Shown here piece by piece: positions 16,054 through 25,381 of a stretch of DNA of 64,000 bases. The stretch lies in the NCBI RefSeq assembly GCF_024753245.1, contig NZ_JANUGX010000017.1, forward strand, positions 1 to 64,000, in the 5' to 3' direction. A model generated the notes under the pieces. The model was not told where the DNA came from. It made no database searches and saw only the letters and a list, made by a program, of their open reading frames with translations. How positions within the stretch are numbered: position 1 is the stretch's first letter; every line of letters begins with the position of its first letter. This DNA comes from Massilia norwichensis (lineage in GTDB: Bacteria; Pseudomonadota; Gammaproteobacteria; Burkholderiales; Burkholderiaceae_D). The position numbers and the translations under genes are program-made.

Positions 16054-18474
16054 ATGCGTATTCCTCTTCCCGCTTCCGCTCTGACCGTCCTGGCCGCCGT
16101 GCTGGCTGCCGCCATTTCCGCCACCCCTGCCACCGCTGCAACACCGGTCACCCTCGACCAGGCCATGGCCCATCCGGACTGGATCGGCAATCCCGTCGAA
16201 GCCGCCTGGTGGAGCTGGGATGGCAAGCAGGTCCTGTACAAGCAGAAGCGCACCGGGTCGCCGCTGCGCGACATCTGGCAGACCGGCGCCAGCGCCGGCA
16301 TCGACAAGGCGCGCAAGGTCGGCGATGCCGAGCTGGCGAAGATCGACAGCCCGGACGTGGTCTACAACCGCGAACGCACCCGCGCCCTCATGCTGCGCAA
16401 TGGCGACCTGTTCGAGCGCGACCTGAAGACCGGTGAGCTGGTGCAGATCACGCGCGCCAGCGGCGTCGCCATCGGCGCGGTCCAGTATTCGGCCGACGGC
16501 CGCGGCGTGCAGTTCCGCGTCGGCGACGACTGGGCCAGCTGGGACCGCGCCAGCCATCTGATCTCGCCGGTGGCGGTGCCGCGCGCGGCGAAGGATCCGA
16601 ACGCCGCGCCGGAAGCGGACGCGCTGCGCGACCTGCAGCTGCGCCTGATCGCCACCCTCAAACGCCAGAAGGACGAGCGCGACGCCCAGCGCCTGCGCGC
16701 CGAGGAAGAGCGCCGCGCCGACCCGACCCGCGCCCCGTCCCCGATCTACCTGGGCGACAAGCTGGCGATCGTCACCTCGCACCTGTCGCCGGACGGGCGC
16801 TGGCTGCTGGTCGTGACCGGCCCGAAGGACGCGGACAAGGGCCGCGTCGGCAAGATGCCGCGCTACGTCACGGAATCGGGCTATGAAGAGACCTCGGACG
16901 AGCGCACCCGCGTCGGCCGCAAGGACCCGCGCCCGCACGGCCTCAAGCTGGTCAACCTGCAGACGCGTGAAGTGAAGGACCTGTCCTTCGATGTCCTGCC
17001 CGGCATCGCCACCGATCCGCTGGCCGCCATGCGCGCCGAGCGCAAGCTCGATCCTCTGAAAGGCAACCGCCCGGTCAAGATCGGCTTCGGCGGCGAGACC
17101 ATCGTCTGGAGCGGCAATGGCGCGAACGCCGCCGTGATGCTGCGCTCGGTCAACAACAAGGACCGCTGGATCGCCACCGTCGATTTGCCGCGCGCCGCGC
17201 TCAAACCCGTGCACCGCCTCACGGACCAGGCCTGGGTCAACTTCGACAACAGCGAATTCGGCTGGCTGCCGGATAACACGACCATGTGGTATCTGTCCGA
17301 GGAAAGCGGCTACTCGCACCTGTACACGCTGGACGCGAGCGGCCGTACGCGCGCCATCACGCAGGGCAAGTGGGAAGCCTCGGACGTGGCCTGGTCGCGC
17401 GACGGCGACACCGCCTGGGTGCTCTGCAACCGCAAGGACCCGGGCACCTACGAGGTCTGCGCGGTGAATGCCAGGGATGGCGCGACCCGTGAAGTCAGCC
17501 GCCTGGACGGCGGCGTCGAAGACTTCCGCCTGTCGCCGGACCAGCGCAAGCTGCTGGTGCACTACTCCGGTCCCTACCTGCCGCCGCAGATCGCCACCCT
17601 GCCTTCGAACGGCGGCGAAGCGGTCAAGCTGACCGACACCCGCACCGCGGAATTCAAGGCCTACGACTGGATCCAGCCGCAGTTCGTGGCGGTGCCCTCG
17701 ACCCACGGCGCGGAGCCGATCTGGTCCAAGCTGTACCGCCCGGCCCAGCTGGATGCCGGCAAGAAGTACCCGGTGGTGATGTTCGTGCACGGCGCCGGCT
17801 ACCTGCAGAACGTCTCGCACCGCTACACGCCCTACTTCCGCGAGCAGATGTTCCACAACCTGCTGGTGCAGAAGGGCTACGTGGTGCTGGACATGGACTA
17901 CCGCGCCTCGAAGGGCTACGGCGCCAAGTGGCGCAATGCGATCTACCGCCAGATGGGCCACCCGGAGCTGGAAGACTACCTGGACGGCGTGAACTGGATG
18001 GTCGCCAACCAGCAGGGCGACGCGAAGAACGTCGGCATCTACGGCGGCAGCTACGGCGGCTTCATGACCTTCATGGGCCTGCTGCGCGCGCCGGACGTGT
18101 TCAAGTCGGGCGCCGCGCTGCGCCCGGTCACGGACTGGACCACCTACAACCACGAGTACACGGCCAACATCCTGAATACGCCGGACCTCGATCCGGAAGC
18201 GTATAAAGTCTCGTCGCCGATCGAGTACGCGCAGAACCTGAAGGGCAACCTGCTGATCGCCCACGGCATGGTCGACGACAACGTCTTCTTCCAGGACTCG
18301 GTGCGCATGGCCCAGCGCCTGATCGAGCTGAAGAAGGACAACTGGGAACTGGCGCCGTATCCGATGGAGCGCCACTCCTTCGTGCAGCCGGAAAGCTGGT
18401 ACGACGAGTACCGCCGCATCTACCAGCTGTTCGAGCGCACGCTCAAGCAGCCTGCGCCGTCCACGGCGCAGTAA
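16054..18474 (+). CDS. Secreted S9-family prolyl oligopeptidase (DPP IV-like)
   Basis: This 806-residue exported serine peptidase has a signal peptide (MRIPLPASALTVLAAVLAAA region). A beta-propeller N-terminal domain runs to about residue 560. The alpha/beta-hydrolase domain has the nucleophile in GGSYGGF (Ser about 666), the acid in HGMVDDN (about 741-742) and His about 774 in MERHSF. It probably removes dipeptides from peptides in the periplasm or outside the cell. The ATG at 16054 is chosen over an in-frame TTG at 16027 because it begins the signal sequence. It stands alone between two terminators. Confidence 0.9.
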   Translation: MRIPLPASALTVLAAVLAAAISATPATAATPVTLDQAMAHPDWIGNPVEAAWWSWDGKQVLYKQKRTGSPLRDIWQTGASAGIDKARKVGDAELAKIDSPDVVYNRERTRALMLRNGDLFERDLKTGELVQITRASGVAIGAVQYSADGRGVQFRVGDDWASWDRASHLISPVAVPRAAKDPNAAPEADALRDLQLRLIATLKRQKDERDAQRLRAEEERRADPTRAPSPIYLGDKLAIVTSHLSPDGRWLLVVTGPKDADKGRVGKMPRYVTESGYEETSDERTRVGRKDPRPHGLKLVNLQTREVKDLSFDVLPGIATDPLAAMRAERKLDPLKGNRPVKIGFGGETIVWSGNGANAAVMLRSVNNKDRWIATVDLPRAALKPVHRLTDQAWVNFDNSEFGWLPDNTTMWYLSEESGYSHLYTLDASGRTRAITQGKWEASDVAWSRDGDTAWVLCNRKDPGTYEVCAVNARDGATREVSRLDGGVEDFRLSPDQRKLLVHYSGPYLPPQIATLPSNGGEAVKLTDTRTAEFKAYDWIQPQFVAVPSTHGAEPIWSKLYRPAQLDAGKKYPVVMFVHGAGYLQNVSHRYTPYFREQMFHNLLVQKGYVVLDMDYRASKGYGAKWRNAIYRQMGHPELEDYLDGVNWMVANQQGDAKNVGIYGGSYGGFMTFMGLLRAPDVFKSGAALRPVTDWTTYNHEYTANILNTPDLDPEAYKVSSPIEYAQNLKGNLLIAHGMVDDNVFFQDSVRMAQRLIELKKDNWELAPYPMERHSFVQPESWYDEYRRIYQLFERTLKQPAPSTAQ

Positions 18475-18487
18475 GCGGTATCATCGG

Positions 18488-18508
18488 GGCGCCTTCGGGC
18501 GCCTTTTT
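18488..18508 (+). terminator. Intrinsic terminator after the S9 peptidase
   Basis: GGCGCC, loop TTCG, GGCGCC, then TTTTT. The very stable UUCG tetraloop hairpin starts 14 bases after the stop. Confidence 0.85.
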
Positions 18509-18530
18509 CATTTCAGCCGCCGATATCGAC

Positions 18531-20783
18531 ATGCCCGTATTCCGCCCGTCCCTCCTGCTGTTCAACGCCGCCCTGCTGTCCGCCTCCACCGCCCTGGCCC
18601 AGAGCCTGCCCGAAACCGGCAAGCTGGACGACCAGAAGGTGCTGCAGTCGCGCTACGGCGGCGCAGCCGCGGCGCCTGCAGCACCAGCAGCCCCTGCGGC
18701 TGCCCCGGCTGCCTCGCCTGCCCCGGCTGCCGGAGCGGCGCCGCAAATGCCCGCCGCGGCTGCGCCGGACTGGGGCGACGGCATCACCGGCGTCACCATC
18801 GAAACCGATGGCGGCCATGGCGACGATGCCGTGCCCGTCACCTTCGGCCAGGTGTTCGCGCCGGGCGACCTGCAACGCAGCGACGCGCTGCACGGCCGGC
18901 TGCCTGGCGGCGGCAGCGTGCCGCTGCAGGTCGACGTCAAGGCCACGCATGCGGACGGCTCGGTGCGTCACGCCGTCATCAGCGCGCTGTTGCCGGCCGC
19001 CGGCAAGCCCCAGGCGCTGGCGCTGGTCAAAGGCAAAGCCAGGGCCGAGGCAAAATCCGGCCCGCCGGCCTCGGTACAAGCCTTGCTCGATGCCGGCTTC
19101 ACGGCATCCGCCAGCGCCCGCATCGACGGCCAGGCCTGGAGCGCGTCCGCCGACAAGCTGCTGCGCCAGAAGCCCGAGGTCTGGCTGGACGGCCCCCTGG
19201 TGACGGAATGGCTGGTCTCGGCCCCGCTCAGGAACGAACAGGGCGCCGAGCATCCGCGCCTCAGTGCGCGCTTCGCCGTGCGCTGGTACCGGGCGCTGGG
19301 CAAGGCCCGCGTCGACGTCACCATCGAGAACGCCTGGGCCTTCCAGGAAGCGCCGCGCAACGAGACCTACGACGCCCGCATCCTCATCAAAGGCAAAGAG
19401 GTGTATGCGAAGCCCGGCCTGGTGCACTACAACCAGGCCCGCTGGCGCAAGACCTTCTGGTGGGGCGACGTCCCGGCGGTCCATGTGCGCCACGACAGCG
19501 CCTACCTGATCGCCTCGCGCGCGCTGCCGAACTACGACCGCTCGGTACACATCCCCGAACAGGTGCTGGCCGAGATGGGCGCCAAGTGGAGGGGGCCGCA
19601 GACGGAGCCGATGGGCATCGGCATGGCGGTCGCATACATGCCCACCACCGGCGGGCGCAACGACATCGGCCTGCTGCCGGGCTGGGGCGCCGTGTACCTG
19701 CTCAGCATGGACAAGCGCGCCAAGCAGGCCACGCTCGGCACCGCCGACCTGGCCGGCAGCTGGTCCATGCACTACCGCGACCGCCGTACCGGCAGGCCGG
19801 TCAGCCTGAGCGATTATCCGTACATGAGCATCGTCGGCCAGGAAAGCGACGCCAAAAATCCGAAGACCGGCAAATCGGAGCTGTTCCCGCCTTGCGCCAA
19901 GGATGCCTGCAAGACGCCTTATGTGCACGACGTCTCGCACCAGGCCGCCTTCGCCTACCTGCCCTACCTCGTCACCGGCGACGTCTACTACCTGGAAGAA
20001 CTCGAGTTCTGGGGGATGTACAACCTGTTCAACTCCAACCCGGGCTACCGCGAGAACATCAAGGGTTTGCTCAAGCCGGAGCAGGTACGCGGCCAGGCCT
20101 GGGGCCTGCGCACGCTGGGTGAAGCGGCCTACATCCTGCCCGACAAGGATCCGCTGAAAGCCGATTTCCAGCGCATCCTGAAGAACAACCTGGACTGGTA
20201 CAACGCCGAGTACACCGACAACCGCAACGCGAACCGGCTGGGCTTCATCGCCAACGGCTATGCGTTCGCCTACGAGAAGGGCGCCGGGCTGGCGCCGTGG
20301 CAGGACGATTTTTTCACATCCGCCGTCGGCCACCTCGCCGAACTGGGCTTCGGCGACGCCGCCCGCCTGCTGGCCTGGAAAGCGAAATTCCCGATCCAGC
20401 GCATGACGGCGCCGGGAACCTGCTGGGTCAGCGGCGCGATCTATGCCCTGCTCGTGCGCCCTTCCGCCAATGCCCCCTTCTTTACCAGCATGGAACAGGC
20501 CTACAAGGCCAGCCTGCCGCCCGCGGTCACCTCGCAACCCTGCGACAGCCCAGGCATGGCGCAGGCGCTCAAGGTCAAGAACGGCGAGATGACGGGTTAC
20601 GCGTCCGGCCCGACCGGCTTTCCGTCGAATATGCAGCCGGCACTCGCCTACGCAGCGGACGTCGGCGGCGCTGCCGGGCGTGAAGCCTGGCGACGCTTCA
20701 TGGCGCGCAGCGTGAAGCCGGACTATGGCACGGCGCCGCAGTTTGCGATCGTGCCGCGCAAGCTGCCGGCGCCGGAAAAATGA
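18531..20783 (+). CDS. Exported RIFT-barrel-like protein, function unknown
   Basis: This 750-residue protein has a signal peptide (ALLSASTALAQ). An alanine/proline-rich linker at about residues 44-82 joins it to a large globular body. The segment VPVTFGQVFAPGDL and the following DGSVRHAVISALL resemble the N-terminal RIFT barrel of the exo-rhamnogalacturonan lyase-like PcRGLX/YetA family. The rest, with many aromatic motifs such as YYLEELEFWGMYNLF, looks like an alpha/alpha-toroid. Polysaccharide binding or cleavage is plausible but not shown. No catalytic residues could be assigned. Confidence 0.65.
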   Translation: MPVFRPSLLLFNAALLSASTALAQSLPETGKLDDQKVLQSRYGGAAAAPAAPAAPAAAPAASPAPAAGAAPQMPAAAAPDWGDGITGVTIETDGGHGDDAVPVTFGQVFAPGDLQRSDALHGRLPGGGSVPLQVDVKATHADGSVRHAVISALLPAAGKPQALALVKGKARAEAKSGPPASVQALLDAGFTASASARIDGQAWSASADKLLRQKPEVWLDGPLVTEWLVSAPLRNEQGAEHPRLSARFAVRWYRALGKARVDVTIENAWAFQEAPRNETYDARILIKGKEVYAKPGLVHYNQARWRKTFWWGDVPAVHVRHDSAYLIASRALPNYDRSVHIPEQVLAEMGAKWRGPQTEPMGIGMAVAYMPTTGGRNDIGLLPGWGAVYLLSMDKRAKQATLGTADLAGSWSMHYRDRRTGRPVSLSDYPYMSIVGQESDAKNPKTGKSELFPPCAKDACKTPYVHDVSHQAAFAYLPYLVTGDVYYLEELEFWGMYNLFNSNPGYRENIKGLLKPEQVRGQAWGLRTLGEAAYILPDKDPLKADFQRILKNNLDWYNAEYTDNRNANRLGFIANGYAFAYEKGAGLAPWQDDFFTSAVGHLAELGFGDAARLLAWKAKFPIQRMTAPGTCWVSGAIYALLVRPSANAPFFTSMEQAYKASLPPAVTSQPCDSPGMAQALKVKNGEMTGYASGPTGFPSNMQPALAYAADVGGAAGREAWRRFMARSVKPDYGTAPQFAIVPRKLPAPEK

Positions 20784-20796
20784 AGCGCCGCCTGCT

Positions 20797-21333
20797 TCAG
20801 CCGGTTGCCAGCGGATCGGCAGCGATGGCCGGTGCCGGTGCCGGAGCCGGAGCAACAGGCGCTAGATGCGGCAGGATGGCAGCACGGATCGCGGCCGCCG
20901 GCGGCTTCTGGCGCGACTGAAAGCGGACCGTCCGGTAGCCGCCCTGCGCCAGGCGGCCGTCGCGCACTTCGTCCTTCGACTGCACATGGGTGCGGTCGTC
21001 CAGTTCCACCACGGCCACGACTTCGCAGCGACGGTTGCAGACCACGTAGTCGGTGCGCTGCTGGGCGATGCGCAAACGGTCGGCATGCGCCTCCTTGCGG
21101 TCGCCGGCGGGGTCGAGCAAGGCCGACATTGCGACCTGGGGAAAGATGTAATGGTCCGGCATGGCCGCGACCAGCCTGCCGAAGAACTCCATTTCGTTGT
21201 CCGTCATGATGGCGCGGCGCTTGTACTTGCCATGCGGGCTGCGCTTCTTCGTACGCAGCAGCACCAGGCCGGCATTCAGCACGAACGCGGCCAGCATGAC
21301 CAGCACAGGTACGACAAGATAGGTCCACTTCAT
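20797..21333 (-). CDS. Membrane-anchored DUF2726 protein
   Basis: This 178-residue protein has one N-terminal membrane helix (LVVPVLVMLAAFVLNAGLVLL). A DUF2726 domain follows at about residues 38-140, starting near RAIMTDNEMEFFGRL and including VVCNRRCEVVAVVELDD. That domain is related to restriction-endonuclease-like folds; the D...ELDD pattern is compatible with a nuclease core, but activity is unproven. The C-terminal tail is Pro/Ala rich. The gene is convergent with the RIFT-barrel gene. Confidence 0.8.
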   Translation of the reverse strand: MKWTYLVVPVLVMLAAFVLNAGLVLLRTKKRSPHGKYKRRAIMTDNEMEFFGRLVAAMPDHYIFPQVAMSALLDPAGDRKEAHADRLRIAQQRTDYVVCNRRCEVVAVVELDDRTHVQSKDEVRDGRLAQGGYRTVRFQSRQKPPAAAIRAAILPHLAPVAPAPAPAPAIAADPLATG

Positions 21334-21470
21334 GGCGTTTGCTTCCAGTCCAATGCAAGGACCAGCAGGATAGCAAGCATGGAGGCCAGCAAAATCCTCG
21401 CTTTGTCACCGCTACCCTGCAGTGACAATCCGCGCATTTTGAAGCGCCGCGGATGGCATACATTCATGGG

Positions 21471-22775
21471 ATGAAAACCTCTACCCTTTTCCTGGCCGCT
21501 GCCGTGTCGGCCCTCTCCTCGCATGCGCTCGCCGGGCGCGTCCAGGACGCACAGCAGACGATGGTGCTCGACCTGAATGCCTGTCCCCGCCCGGTCTATC
21601 CTGCCGCCGCGCTGGCGCAAGGCATTGGCGGCACCACGACGGTGGAAGTGCAAATCGGCGACAAAGGCCTGGTCGGCGAGGCACGCGTATTCAAGTCCAG
21701 CGGCAGGGCCGAGCTCGACGAAGCCGCGCTGGCAGGTATCCGCCGGTGCGTGTTCCACGCGGTGCTCGCCACCGGCCAGGCGCCAACCGGCTGGCTCAAG
21801 ACCCAGTATGTCTGGGTGCCTGGCGAGTCGAAGAAAGTGGAAACGCCGAACGCGGCACTGTTCGCGAGCACGAAGGCACTCGCCGATGCGGGCGATGCCG
21901 CCGCGCAGAACAGGCTCGGGACCTGGTATGAACATGGCACCCATGTGAAGATGGATCTGGCACAGGCCGCAGCCTGGTACCGGCTGGCGGCGCAAGGCGG
22001 CAACGCCTACGCACAGAACAATCTCGGCGTGCTGTACAACCGTGGCGCCGGCGTCCCACTCGACAAGAAACAGGCGGTCTACTGGTACGCCAAAGCCGCC
22101 GAACAGGGGCACCACTGGGCACAGGCCAACCTGGCCTGGGCTTACCAGTTCGGCACCGCCGGAGAGCTCGACATCGACAAGGCGCTGTACTGGCTGACGA
22201 AAGCCGCCGAGGGTGGCCTGGCGCCCGCGCAGACGCGGCTTGGCGTGCTGACGATGCAACGTGCCGCAAGCGATGCGGACCGCGCGGCCGCCGCTGCCTG
22301 GCTCGCACGCGCGGCGGCGCAAAATGACCCGGCTGGCCTCTATTACCTGGGCCGCAGTTTCGAACTGGGCATGGGCAACGCGCAGGACGATGCCCAGGCG
22401 GCCGCACTGTACCGCAAGGCGCTGGGCCACAGCGAAGGCCGCGCCGAAATCGCATTGGGCATGCTGCTCGAATCAGGACGCGCGGGCCTTGCCGACCAGG
22501 GCGAAGCGAGCAGGCTGTATCAGAAGGCCATGCAGTGGCGTTATCCGCCGGCCTACTATCACTACGGACTCGTGCTCGAAGCGCGCGGCGACACCGACCT
22601 GGCGGCCGAGGTTTTCCGGCGGGGTGCGGAACTGGGCAACTGCGAGGCCGTGGTGAAGTATGTGCAGTTGCGGCAGGTGTCGGGAACGACGCCCGCCCCC
22701 GGCACGGCCGATGCCGCGTGGGCGCAGCGCGCGCAGTGGTGCGGAGCCCGGCCGGCACTGCCGCCGGGGCTGTAA
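21471..22775 (+). CDS. Exported TonB-C / Sel1-repeat protein
   Basis: This 434-residue protein has a signal peptide (MKTSTLFLAAAVSALSSHALAG). A TonB C-terminal-like domain follows at about residues 30-115 (CPRPVYPAAALAQGIGG, TTTVEVQIGDKGLV). At least six Sel1-type repeats then run to about residue 400, for example AQNRLGTWYEHG, AQNNLGVLYNRGAGV, AQANLAWAYQFG and AQTRLGVLTMQ. It lacks the membrane anchor and proline-rich spacer of a true TonB. It is probably a periplasmic scaffold. The start at 21471 gives the signal peptide; another ATG lies six codons upstream. Confidence 0.8.
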   Translation: MKTSTLFLAAAVSALSSHALAGRVQDAQQTMVLDLNACPRPVYPAAALAQGIGGTTTVEVQIGDKGLVGEARVFKSSGRAELDEAALAGIRRCVFHAVLATGQAPTGWLKTQYVWVPGESKKVETPNAALFASTKALADAGDAAAQNRLGTWYEHGTHVKMDLAQAAAWYRLAAQGGNAYAQNNLGVLYNRGAGVPLDKKQAVYWYAKAAEQGHHWAQANLAWAYQFGTAGELDIDKALYWLTKAAEGGLAPAQTRLGVLTMQRAASDADRAAAAAWLARAAAQNDPAGLYYLGRSFELGMGNAQDDAQAAALYRKALGHSEGRAEIALGMLLESGRAGLADQGEASRLYQKAMQWRYPPAYYHYGLVLEARGDTDLAAEVFRRGAELGNCEAVVKYVQLRQVSGTTPAPGTADAAWAQRAQWCGARPALPPGL

Positions 22776-22778
22776 CGC

Positions 22779-24017
22779 TCAGCTTTCCGCGGCGAGAAAA
22801 TCCAGCAGCGTCAGCGCCACCACCTTGGTCGCCTTGCGCAGGTCCTCCAGGTTCAGCTTCTCGTCCGCCTTCTTGGCATTCGATTCCGGCACCGTGCGCG
22901 GTCCGGCGCCGTACAGCACCGCCGGGATGCCGCGCTCGCCGTACAGGCGCGCATCGGCGTACAGCGGGGTGCCCTTCGCTTGCGGCGCCTCGCCCATGAC
23001 GGCCTGGCCGTTGCGCTGCAGGCTTTCGACCAGCTTCTCGCCGCCCGGCAGCGGGCGCAGCGCGTGCGACAGCAGCAGGCGCCGGATCTCGATACGGACA
23101 CCGGGGCAGTCCCTGACCGCGTCCTCGATCAGCGCGCGCACCTGGGCTTCGATCGCCACCGGATCCTCTTCCGGAATCATGCGGCGGTCCATCTTCATGA
23201 CCACCTTGCCCGGCACCACGTTGGTATTGGTGCCGCCGTCGATGCGGCCGACCAGCATGGTGGGCGAATCGATGCCGGCTACCTTCGATTTGATTTTCTT
23301 GAGCTCGGGCAGCTGGCCGTAGATCGCATTCAGGATGCGTGTCGCGGCCTGCAGCGCATCGACCGCGGTCTCCGGCATCGCGCCGTGGCCGGCCTTGCCG
23401 TGCACCGTGATTTCCAGCTGCAGGCAGGCGTTGTGGGCGGTGACGATGTCGTAGGCGAAGCCGGCGGCGATGACGAAGTCGGGCCTGGTCAGCTTCTGTT
23501 CGAGCAGGTAGCCGGGGCCGAGCAGGCCGCCGAATTCCTCGTCGTAGGTGAAGTGCAGTTCGAGCGCGCCTTTGAGCGGCACACCCAGCGCTTCGAGAGA
23601 GCGCGCGGCGAAGATGAAGGTCGCGAAGTCGCTCTTCGACACCGCCGCCGCGCGGCCGTAGATGAAACCGTCCTCGATCGTGCCGCCGTAGGGCGGTTTG
23701 GTCCAGCCCTCGCCCGGCGGCACCACGTCGCCGTGGGCGTTCAGGGCCACGGTCGGGCCGCCCTCCGCGTAGGGACGGCGCACGATCAGGTTGGTGATGC
23801 TCTGCATGCCGTAGTCGCGGACGCGCTGTTCCGGCACCGCGTGCTTCTCGGCCTGCCAGCCGAAGTCCTTGACCCGCTCGGCCACGGCGTCGGCGTGCGG
23901 CGCGTTGTTGCCCGGCGGGGTGTCGGTCGGGATGCGGATCATCTCCTGCAGGAAGGCCACCTCTTCATCGAAGTGGGTGTCGATCCAATGCATCAGTTTT
24001 TCTTGTGCCTGTTCCAT
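22779..24017 (-). CDS. M20-family zinc amidohydrolase/peptidase
   Basis: This 412-residue M20 enzyme resembles ArgE/DapE. Metal-binding and catalytic motifs are visible: VALNAHGDVVPPGEGW (His and Asp ligands), TYDEEFGG (catalytic and bridging glutamates) and a dimerisation lid containing HGKAGHGAMPE. It removes an acyl or carbamoyl group from an unknown amino compound. It is the second gene of a two-gene unit, 19 bases after puuD, so a substrate related to purine breakdown is possible but not demonstrated. Confidence 0.82.
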   Translation of the reverse strand: MEQAQEKLMHWIDTHFDEEVAFLQEMIRIPTDTPPGNNAPHADAVAERVKDFGWQAEKHAVPEQRVRDYGMQSITNLIVRRPYAEGGPTVALNAHGDVVPPGEGWTKPPYGGTIEDGFIYGRAAAVSKSDFATFIFAARSLEALGVPLKGALELHFTYDEEFGGLLGPGYLLEQKLTRPDFVIAAGFAYDIVTAHNACLQLEITVHGKAGHGAMPETAVDALQAATRILNAIYGQLPELKKIKSKVAGIDSPTMLVGRIDGGTNTNVVPGKVVMKMDRRMIPEEDPVAIEAQVRALIEDAVRDCPGVRIEIRRLLLSHALRPLPGGEKLVESLQRNGQAVMGEAPQAKGTPLYADARLYGERGIPAVLYGAGPRTVPESNAKKADEKLNLEDLRKATKVVALTLLDFLAAES

Positions 24018-24036
24018 TCGGTTTGTCCCTGCTCAG

Positions 24037-25275
24037 TCAGTTCGTCCTTGCGCCGCCTTCGAACCAGGCCGCCACCTGGGCGCGTTCGGCGTCCGTCATG
24101 TTCGTCATGTTCGCCAGCGGCATGGCCTTCAGCTGCACCGCCTGCTGGTAGATGCGCTGGGCGTTCTGCGCGATGCCGTGCGGGTCGTCCAGCATCACGC
24201 CGGCCGGCGCTGTGGCGAAGCCCGGCTGCGTCGGATGCGCCGCATGGCAGGATACGCAGCGCTGCTGGATGATGCCCTGGACTTGCGCAAACTGCGCCGC
24301 CGACTGGGCGCCCGCGTCGGCGCCGCTGTTGGCCGCTGCGGCGGTCGTGGATGGCGCCTTCGGTGCGATCGCAATCGCCACCACTGCCAGCAACAGCACG
24401 CCGATCGCCGGGTACTTGAACTCGACGCGGCCCTTGTGGCGCAGGTTGAAGAAGTGGCGGATGAAGACGCCGGCCAGCATGATCCCGGCCAGCACGGCCC
24501 AGGCATGCTCGTGGCGATAGGTCATCGCGAAGTGGTTGCTGATCATGATGAACAGCACCGGCAGCGTGAAGTAGTTGTTGTGCACGCTGCGCTGCTTGCC
24601 GCGGATGCCGTAGATGGGGTCCGGCTTCTGGCCGGCGATCATCGCGTTGACCATCTTGCGCTGGCCGGGGATGATCACCATCGCCACGTTGGCCACCATG
24701 ATGGTGCCGATCATCGCGCCGACGTGGATATAAGCCGCGCGCCCGCTGAGGAAGTGCGTGAGCACCCAGGTGGCGCCGACCAGCAGGATGAAGATCACGG
24801 CGCCGAAGGCCAGGTCGTGCTTGCCCAGTTTCGAGCGGCACAGCAGGTCGTAGACCACCCAGCCCGCCACCAGGCTGCCGAGGCCGATGCCGATCGCCTG
24901 CCAGCTCGTGAGCTCGGCCACGCTGCGGTCGACCATCATGGCCTGGGCATTGAAGTAATAGACGATGGTCAGCAACGCAAAGCCCGACAGCCAGGTCGAG
25001 TAGGCTTCCCATTTGAACCAGTGCAGGTCGGCCGGCAGTTCGCTTGGTGCGACCATGTATTTCTGCGGATTGTAGAAGCCGCCGCCGTGCACGGCCCACA
25101 GCTCGCCGGCCACGCCCTTTTTCGCCAGTTCGCCGCCGGGTGCGGGCGGCCGCAAGGAGTTGTCGAGCCAGACGAAATAGAAGGAGGCGCCGATCCAGGC
25201 GATGCCGGTGATGATGTGCAGCCAGCGAACCAGCAGATTCATCCATTCGAGGCCATACGGAAGCAGGTAGTCCAT
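24037..25275 (-). CDS. puuD: Urate hydroxylase, membrane cytochrome c type
   Basis: This 412-residue PuuD has an N-terminal urate-oxidase membrane region with eight or so helices (starting LLPYGLEWMNLLVRWLHIITG; SVHNNYFTLPVLF later). A C-terminal cytochrome c domain carries haem motif CVSCH at residues 340-344. It oxidises urate to 5-hydroxyisourate and passes electrons to the respiratory chain. The start at 25275 (MDYLLPY) is favoured: AAGGG lies six bases upstream, whereas it would abut the ATG at 25281. The gene diverges from a LysR gene and precedes the M20 hydrolase. Confidence 0.93.
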   Translation of the reverse strand: MDYLLPYGLEWMNLLVRWLHIITGIAWIGASFYFVWLDNSLRPPAPGGELAKKGVAGELWAVHGGGFYNPQKYMVAPSELPADLHWFKWEAYSTWLSGFALLTIVYYFNAQAMMVDRSVAELTSWQAIGIGLGSLVAGWVVYDLLCRSKLGKHDLAFGAVIFILLVGATWVLTHFLSGRAAYIHVGAMIGTIMVANVAMVIIPGQRKMVNAMIAGQKPDPIYGIRGKQRSVHNNYFTLPVLFIMISNHFAMTYRHEHAWAVLAGIMLAGVFIRHFFNLRHKGRVEFKYPAIGVLLLAVVAIAIAPKAPSTTAAAANSGADAGAQSAAQFAQVQGIIQQRCVSCHAAHPTQPGFATAPAGVMLDDPHGIAQNAQRIYQQAVQLKAMPLANMTNMTDAERAQVAAWFEGGARTN

Positions 25276-25338
25276 GTCCATCCCTTATTCGATTAACACA
25301 AGATAAACCGGTTTCCATTTATTCAACATGAAAAATAC

Positions 25339-25372
25339 CGTATATTCGACATAAGCACACGCATATACGAAT
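25339..25372. promoter_or_regulatory. Candidate LysR operator region between puuD and its regulator
   Basis: The 106-base divergent region is AT-rich. It holds two interleaved inverted pairs: CGTATA (25339-25344) with TATACG (25364-25369), and ATTCG (25344-25348) with CGAAT (25368-25372). Their centres differ by four bases, so this is only a tentative operator. Confidence 0.3.
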
Positions 25373-25381
25373 CGATTCTTC

